NCBI GenBank assembly: GCA_022866015.1
Contig: JALHTX010000203.1
Coordinates: 1-8,907 of the forward strand
Reading direction: 5' to 3'
Source of the DNA: Thermoplasmatota archaeon
GTDB taxonomy: Archaea > Thermoplasmatota > E2 > DHVEG-1
Length of the DNA: 8,907 nt
Positions 5,133 through 8,907 of the stretch are shown here, in pieces; positions within the stretch are counted from its first letter, which is position 1, and each line of letters starts with the position of its first letter. The notes beneath the pieces were generated by a model. The model made no database searches and was not told the origin of the DNA. It was given only the letters and a program-made list of their open reading frames with translations. The position numbers were made by a program, and so were the translations under genes.

Positions 5133-5372
5133 ATGAAAAAATCTCAATATGGAAAAATATTAGGAATAACAATTTCAGCGGTTCTTCTTGTATTGATTCT
5201 CTCTGTACTTAACCCAACTCTTGGTATAGAAAATAAAACAATATCTGAGGTCAATACCTATGGTTACGGTTACGGTTATGGATATGGTATTACAGAATTG
5301 ACTGATTCAACAGACCAAATTTATTCTGAAGACATTCTCCCCTCTTTTAATGAGATTTATCCCCAAAAGTAG
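5133..5372 (+). CDS. Small exported Tyr-Gly-repeat peptide
   Basis: A 79-residue protein of unknown function. Basic N-terminus (MKKSQYGK) then a hydrophobic stretch about residues 9-28 (ILGITISAVLLVLILSVLNP), a signal peptide or single membrane anchor. After a short spacer comes a perfect run of five Tyr-Gly pairs (residues 43-52, bases 5259-5288), then an acidic tail (ITELTDSTDQIYSEDILPSFNEIYPQK). There is no lipobox Cys and no cysteines at all. The mature part is about 50 residues, outside or on the membrane. The codons of the run vary (TAT/TAC, GGT/GGA), so the repeat is not just recent slippage. It is divergent from the HExxH membrane-protein gene, and the secreted hydrolase follows on the same strand after 167 bases and a repeat copy, so it is probably a separate unit. 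It could be a structural or adhesive peptide or a modified-peptide precursor. Confidence 0.65.
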   Translation: MKKSQYGKILGITISAVLLVLILSVLNPTLGIENKTISEVNTYGYGYGYGYGITELTDSTDQIYSEDILPSFNEIYPQK

Positions 5373-5420
5373 ATAACCCCTTCAAATAATCAAATCAACT
5401 ATTTATTTATAAACTTCTCA

Positions 5421-5485
5421 TAAAAAATAAAAAAAAGTTAGAGTTTTTTCTTTTATAGTAAAAGTTTTTGCCTTCAAAGCAAAAC
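5421..5485 (+). repeat. Extragenic element, copy D (degenerate)
   Basis: TAAAAAATAA, an A-run, GTTAGAG, T6, C and TTTTATAG follow the block 1 pattern of the other copies. Then GTTTTTGCCTTCAAAGCAAAAC recalls block 2 (TTTTTTCAAAG...GGAAAAC) with changes. It lies about 50 bases after the stop of the Tyr-Gly peptide gene and provides its likely terminator. Confidence 0.45.
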
Positions 5486-5539
5486 ATATTAAACAGCCAT
5501 ATACTATTTGATATTATTATAAATTAGAGTGGTTTTCAT

Positions 5540-6499
5540 ATGAGGAAAAGTATAGTAATTTTAATAATTAGCGTGATTTTCCTTCTGATTTGTTCCTCTG
5601 TATGTTTAGCTGATGCATCAACTATATCACCAGATCAACCAGGAACATATAATATTGGTTCATACAAAGTATGGTATTTTGCATTTCCATATGGAATTTA
5701 TCAAGCGACTATAAGATATCCATCTATCTCTAATGGTCAACGCACCCCTGTTGATTTCTCTGGAGCACCATATCCTGTTATCATAATCGCAAATGGACTT
5801 GCTGGATCTGAACAGCAAATCACTTGGATTCCAGAGCATTTAACATCTTATGGTTATGTAACTTTATGTTTCACTCCACCTCATCGTTTCTCCTTTGATG
5901 CAACACAATGGTCATATGGTTTTCTAGGAGGATTTAGAGAATTACAAAAACAAAATGATCATCGTTTTTCACCGATGTATCATCTTCTTGATACAAAGAC
6001 ATGTGGTGCTATTGGTCTTTCAATGGGTGGAGGTGGTGTTATTGAAGCAACTGGTAGTATTAACTCAGTGATAGACGCATCAGTCGCCCTTGCCCCTGCA
6101 GGATTTCCTTCAGTTTTTAACGCAGCACAAAACATTATTGTCCCAATACAACTTCAAGTAGGAACAGTCGACAAACTAGTCCCACCAAATCATGTAAAAA
6201 AAATATATACTCAACATATTACAAATGATACAAATAAAGAATATCTATCAATAAATGGTGGTAATCATATAGGATTTATTGATGAATATTATACAAGAGT
6301 CGCTCAACAATGGGGTATTGACAACTCAGCTGGTATCAGCATTGAACAGCAACATAATATTTCTAAAAAATACTTTATTGCATGGTTTGAATACTATCTC
6401 AGAAATCTAGATGAATACTATACATTTATTTTTGGACAGGAAGCACAAAAGGATTTAGATGAAGGAGTCCTTACTGACTTACAATATAATATAACTTAG
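5540..6499 (+). CDS. Secreted alpha/beta hydrolase, PETase/cutinase-like
   Basis: A 319-residue protein with a signal peptide (MRKSIVILIISVIFLLICSS, cleavage near ADA-S 25-27). The nucleophile elbow GLSMGGGG (159-166, Ser161), Asp211 in GTVDKLVPP and His243 in NGGNHIGF make a complete Ser-Asp-His triad. The GxSMGGGG elbow, the S-to-D and D-to-H spacings, the INGGxH segment and the KKYFIAWFEYYLRNLDEYYTFIFG tail all resemble the bacterial cutinase/PETase and dienelactone-hydrolase-like group as I recall it. The oxyanion region is NGLAGSEQQITW (85-96). By eye, the aromatic Tyr and Trp that clamp PET in Ideonella PETase are Leu87 and Ala187 here, so polyester use is not implied; esters, lipids or polyhydroxyalkanoates are equally possible. 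It acts outside the cell. The start at ATG 5540 follows a weak GAGTGG site. It appears monocistronic. Confidence 0.85.
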   Translation: MRKSIVILIISVIFLLICSSVCLADASTISPDQPGTYNIGSYKVWYFAFPYGIYQATIRYPSISNGQRTPVDFSGAPYPVIIIANGLAGSEQQITWIPEHLTSYGYVTLCFTPPHRFSFDATQWSYGFLGGFRELQKQNDHRFSPMYHLLDTKTCGAIGLSMGGGGVIEATGSINSVIDASVALAPAGFPSVFNAAQNIIVPIQLQVGTVDKLVPPNHVKKIYTQHITNDTNKEYLSINGGNHIGFIDEYYTRVAQQWGIDNSAGISIEQQHNISKKYFIAWFEYYLRNLDEYYTFIFGQEAQKDLDEGVLTDLQYNIT

Positions 6500-6532
6500 A
6501 AAAAAGGTCATTCAACAAAATTAAAAATAAAT

Positions 6533-6551
6533 AGGTTAAAAACAACAAATT
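6533..6551 (+). repeat. 19-base 3'-flank box, copy 2
   Basis: AGGTTAAAAACAACAAATT, identical to 2134-2152 and again downstream of a plus-strand gene. The last bases form a small palindrome, AACAA-A-TTGTT (6544-6554); in copy 1 the box instead runs into a longer palindrome. Confidence 0.55.
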
Positions 6552-6570
6552 GTTAAACTGATTACATTTT

Positions 6571-6659
6571 AAAAAAAGAAAAAATAATTAGAGTTGGTTT
6601 TTTTAGAAGTATTATAAGTTTAGTATTTTTTCAAAGAAAGGAAAACGCTGTAACATCTT
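6571..6659 (+). repeat. Extragenic element, copy B (complete)
   Basis: An A-run, ATTAGAGTTGG, T7, AG, then GTTTAGTA leading into a 24-base block (6626-6649) identical to 2761-2784, then ACATC with substitutions around it. It lies between the convergent hydrolase and transglutaminase genes, where A-runs and T-runs would give termination signals on both strands. The remaining 80 bases to 6740 hold nothing I can name. Confidence 0.7.
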
Positions 6660-6740
6660 CAGAAATAGTTGTATATCTGTTATTTTTGATTTAGGAATAA
6701 TAACTAACAGTGATTAATAATATCCCAAGCAAATCATTCT

Positions 6741-8907
6741 TTATTTAATCTCAAATGAATATTTATCAGAAACTATCCTGTTATTTGCAGTATCAAATAC
6801 TTCAATCCAGTATTCTACACTTGTTTCATTAGAGAACTGCCCCAACTCCAATCCATAAATTGGTTCATTGGATAAATTCTTTAATGGATCCTCTTCGTGT
6901 CTATCCTGTATCGGATTATCACCATAACTATACATTTCATGTTTTTCTATAGTTTTTTTATTATCCCAATAGGCAACTACTTTTTTTATAGAAAAAGGAC
7001 TACTTGTTTCAACTTCTGCATAAAGTATTATATTACTTTGATTAGTAACATCTACAGGGTTATGGTATACATTAAGTATTTCTGGTCCCCAAGTGTGCCC
7101 TGATTCGTTTATTGAAATGTTAATCTCCTTCAAACAACTATTACCCAAATAATAAGAATCATATGCTCTAACAGATATTATATGTTCACCAATTTCATAT
7201 CCGCCAAAACCCCATAAAACTGACCAGGTGTCTGTACCATCTGCTTTTTTCCATTGGCTTCCATTAATAGAGACTTCCACATATTCAACCTTATAGTTAT
7301 CTGAGCTTTTTCCAATTATTATATATTCTTTTTTTTCTAAGATTTGTAAATTATTTGGAAAAATAATTTCAAGATCTGGTGGGTATAAATCAATTATTTC
7401 AATTGTAAGATTATCATATGAATTACCACATGTTACATTAACATTGTACCTTCCGGGTTGTATACCTTTAGTATTAAAAAGATATGACCATTCATCATTA
7501 ACGGTTTCTATTTCTATTGTTGTATCATTTACTAATAAGGATATATTTTTATTAGCGATTCCTTCAAATAAAATGTAATCTCCGATGTTGAAGACTGGGA
7601 TTTCAAAAATACTGGTAGTTGGATTTACTATCTGTACATAATCTTGTGTAATCTCACATTTTAAAAGAAGTGTAAAATCTAAAATGATATTACTTTTATA
7701 AGCATCATTATTAAAAATTAGGTACAAATCATTTTCATTATCACAGCTGAAATCTATTTCACCTTGACTCTCTTTTATATAATTAACACAGTCAAAGTCT
7801 TCACCACCCTGATATTTTTCAAAGTTACTCTGATCTACAATAAAAAACTCAATTTTCCCTTTATTTCTTATGACCCCTTCGTCATCATTCCACAAAGGGT
7901 TTTCATTTATCTGATAAGATGTGGTATCAAATTTTATATTAAAATTATATTTATCACCTGTTGAGTCTATAATTTTATGTTTCTGATAGTTGTTGTTAAG
8001 CCCAAAGAATCTAATATTATATGTTTTATCTAAAGAATCTTTTAGAAATCGTATTGTGTTATATCTCCCAAGTTTTGGTGGATCAGATAGTTTTTCACCA
8101 TATTGAATTAAGAAAAAATATTCACGGTTTTTACCTAATTTAAAACTACAGCACCCATCCATATCTGTATAATTCCAGGTAGTTGTTATAGGTAGATCTA
8201 CAATATCAGGTATACCATCTATTTTTTCATTGATTTTATTAAATAACAACTGGAAGAGTTTAATTTTTATAAAATCTGGAAGTCTTTCCCATATATCCTG
8301 TATTTTTTCAGTTAATCCATATTTCAAGTAAGTTATATCACTTGGTCCTATTACCATCACTATTACCCTTGCACCATCAACCGGCTGTAAGTTGTGATCC
8401 ACAACCTTGAATTGGATTGTATTCAAATCCTCCTGGTGGATATAATTGGAAGTTACATCAAAAATTGTGTTATCCCCCTTCCAGGCAAAAACTGCTGACA
8501 TATCTTTTCCCCAGCCGTATTCATATATATCTGGTTCATCTACTGCACCACCGGTATCTGCCCACCAGTTATCATTCTCATGCCATCCACGCTCATAGAA
8601 TTCCCTCCATACATGATCTTCACCAATGTTACACACACCTACTGCTGGAATCAATCCAGTTCTTAAAGCTGCGACTGCTATTTTTTGTAGTTCTCCACAA
8701 AAGCCGTTATGTTGATGTGCAATTAAAATTGGTTGTCCTGGTCTATCACCATATGCTTCTTCTGATACTGTTTTACCAATCCAGTAACTTATTACTACTA
8801 TTGCAGTGGGATGTTCTTGGATGCATGTCTTCCATAATCGGTAGTTCGGTTGAGAATATGATTTACAGTCCCATAGATAACTGATATTCTCCAGTTTTTC
8901 TTTCAAA
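6741..8907 (-). CDS. Secreted transglutaminase-like multidomain protein (N-terminus outside window)
   Basis: At least 721 residues; the frame is open to the window edge. The TTG at the edge is not a credible start, so a signal peptide probably lies beyond. Numbering from the edge: a transglutaminase-like (papain-fold) domain at about 20-155 with Cys70 in NGFCGELQ, His98 in GEDHVWREFY and Asp150 in FDVTSNY, a complete triad, so protease, amidase or crosslinking activity is possible. Next come a carboxypeptidase-regulatory-like beta domain with a long insertion (163-290), a beta-sandwich resembling emp24/GOLD-type modules (about 320-418; FFIVDQSNFEKYQGGEDFD), an Ig/cadherin-like domain (425-505), a Big_9-like Ig domain (507-600; VEYVEVSINGSQW) and a final beta domain (606-721; VEYWIEVFDTANNR). 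No C-terminal membrane helix or sorting motif is visible. It is probably a cell-surface or secreted enzyme, convergent with the hydrolase gene. Confidence 0.85.
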   Translation of the reverse strand, partial: LKEKLENISYLWDCKSYSQPNYRLWKTCIQEHPTAIVVISYWIGKTVSEEAYGDRPGQPILIAHQHNGFCGELQKIAVAALRTGLIPAVGVCNIGEDHVWREFYERGWHENDNWWADTGGAVDEPDIYEYGWGKDMSAVFAWKGDNTIFDVTSNYIHQEDLNTIQFKVVDHNLQPVDGARVIVMVIGPSDITYLKYGLTEKIQDIWERLPDFIKIKLFQLLFNKINEKIDGIPDIVDLPITTTWNYTDMDGCCSFKLGKNREYFFLIQYGEKLSDPPKLGRYNTIRFLKDSLDKTYNIRFFGLNNNYQKHKIIDSTGDKYNFNIKFDTTSYQINENPLWNDDEGVIRNKGKIEFFIVDQSNFEKYQGGEDFDCVNYIKESQGEIDFSCDNENDLYLIFNNDAYKSNIILDFTLLLKCEITQDYVQIVNPTTSIFEIPVFNIGDYILFEGIANKNISLLVNDTTIEIETVNDEWSYLFNTKGIQPGRYNVNVTCGNSYDNLTIEIIDLYPPDLEIIFPNNLQILEKKEYIIIGKSSDNYKVEYVEVSINGSQWKKADGTDTWSVLWGFGGYEIGEHIISVRAYDSYYLGNSCLKEINISINESGHTWGPEILNVYHNPVDVTNQSNIILYAEVETSSPFSIKKVVAYWDNKKTIEKHEMYSYGDNPIQDRHEEDPLKNLSNEPIYGLELGQFSNETSVEYWIEVFDTANNRIVSDKYSFEIK

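Noticed and set aside
2709..6659. CRISPR array or insertion sequence made of the extragenic copies
   Set aside because: The copies are 0.9-1.8 kb apart with genes between, have no regular spacers and no terminal inverted repeats or transposase nearby.
8417..8884. 155-residue plus-strand open frame
   Set aside because: It is antisense to the transglutaminase domain, whose triad is intact; the His/Leu-rich product is a shadow.
8904..8906. TTG at the right edge as the start of the transglutaminase-like protein
   Set aside because: It is only the first possible codon in the window. No signal peptide follows, although the rest of the protein looks exported, so the gene continues outside.

Overview
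The window looks archaeal, most likely a euryarchaeote of the Thermoplasmata or a related lineage. The support is AT-rich TATA boxes 25-45 bases upstream of start codons (the 10-mer ACTTTAAATA precedes two separate genes), very short or absent leaders, oligo-T 3' ends, and large secreted multidomain proteins of a type common in sediment archaea. No marker gene fixes the taxon, so this is inference. It reads as an accessory region: isolated short genes, long AT-rich gaps, a degraded gene, recurring extragenic repeats and one gene of clearly different base composition.

Layout. (1) 95-2124: a translationally coupled pair, a helix-turn-helix/coiled-coil protein overlapping by ATGA a TPR protein that ends in an Mrr-type restriction endonuclease domain. 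It is a candidate nuclease or defence module. (2) 2125-2803: a long gap with two terminator-like hairpins, a 74-residue orphan gene and the first copy of an extragenic repeat. (3) 2804-3052: the decayed C-terminus of a PHB-depolymerase/LpqC-like esterase, cut off where the repeat ends. (4) 3216-4209: a G+C-richer class II Fic AMP-transferase gene with an excisionase/MerR-like C-terminal DNA-binding domain, preceded by an ordered array of inverted and direct sites that overlap its TATA box and start. (5) 4210-4561: no gene, but three consecutive predicted hairpins (possible structured RNA), then another repeat copy.

(6) 4562-5372: a divergent pair, a small membrane HExxH protein (minus strand) and a 79-residue secreted Tyr-Gly-repeat peptide (plus strand). 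(7) 5540-6499: a secreted alpha/beta hydrolase whose catalytic layout matches PETase-like polyester hydrolases. (8) 6741-end: on the minus strand, a large secreted transglutaminase-like protein with several beta-sandwich domains, cut by the window edge at its N-terminus.

The right half is a set of envelope or exported proteins; the left half is nucleic-acid and toxin/defence-like. A recurring element (A6...TTAGAG...T7, followed in two copies by a 24-base identical block) lies at 3' ends across both halves. The strongest leads are the Fic operator array, the extragenic element, the HTH/TPR-Mrr pair and the hairpin cluster at 4345-4481.
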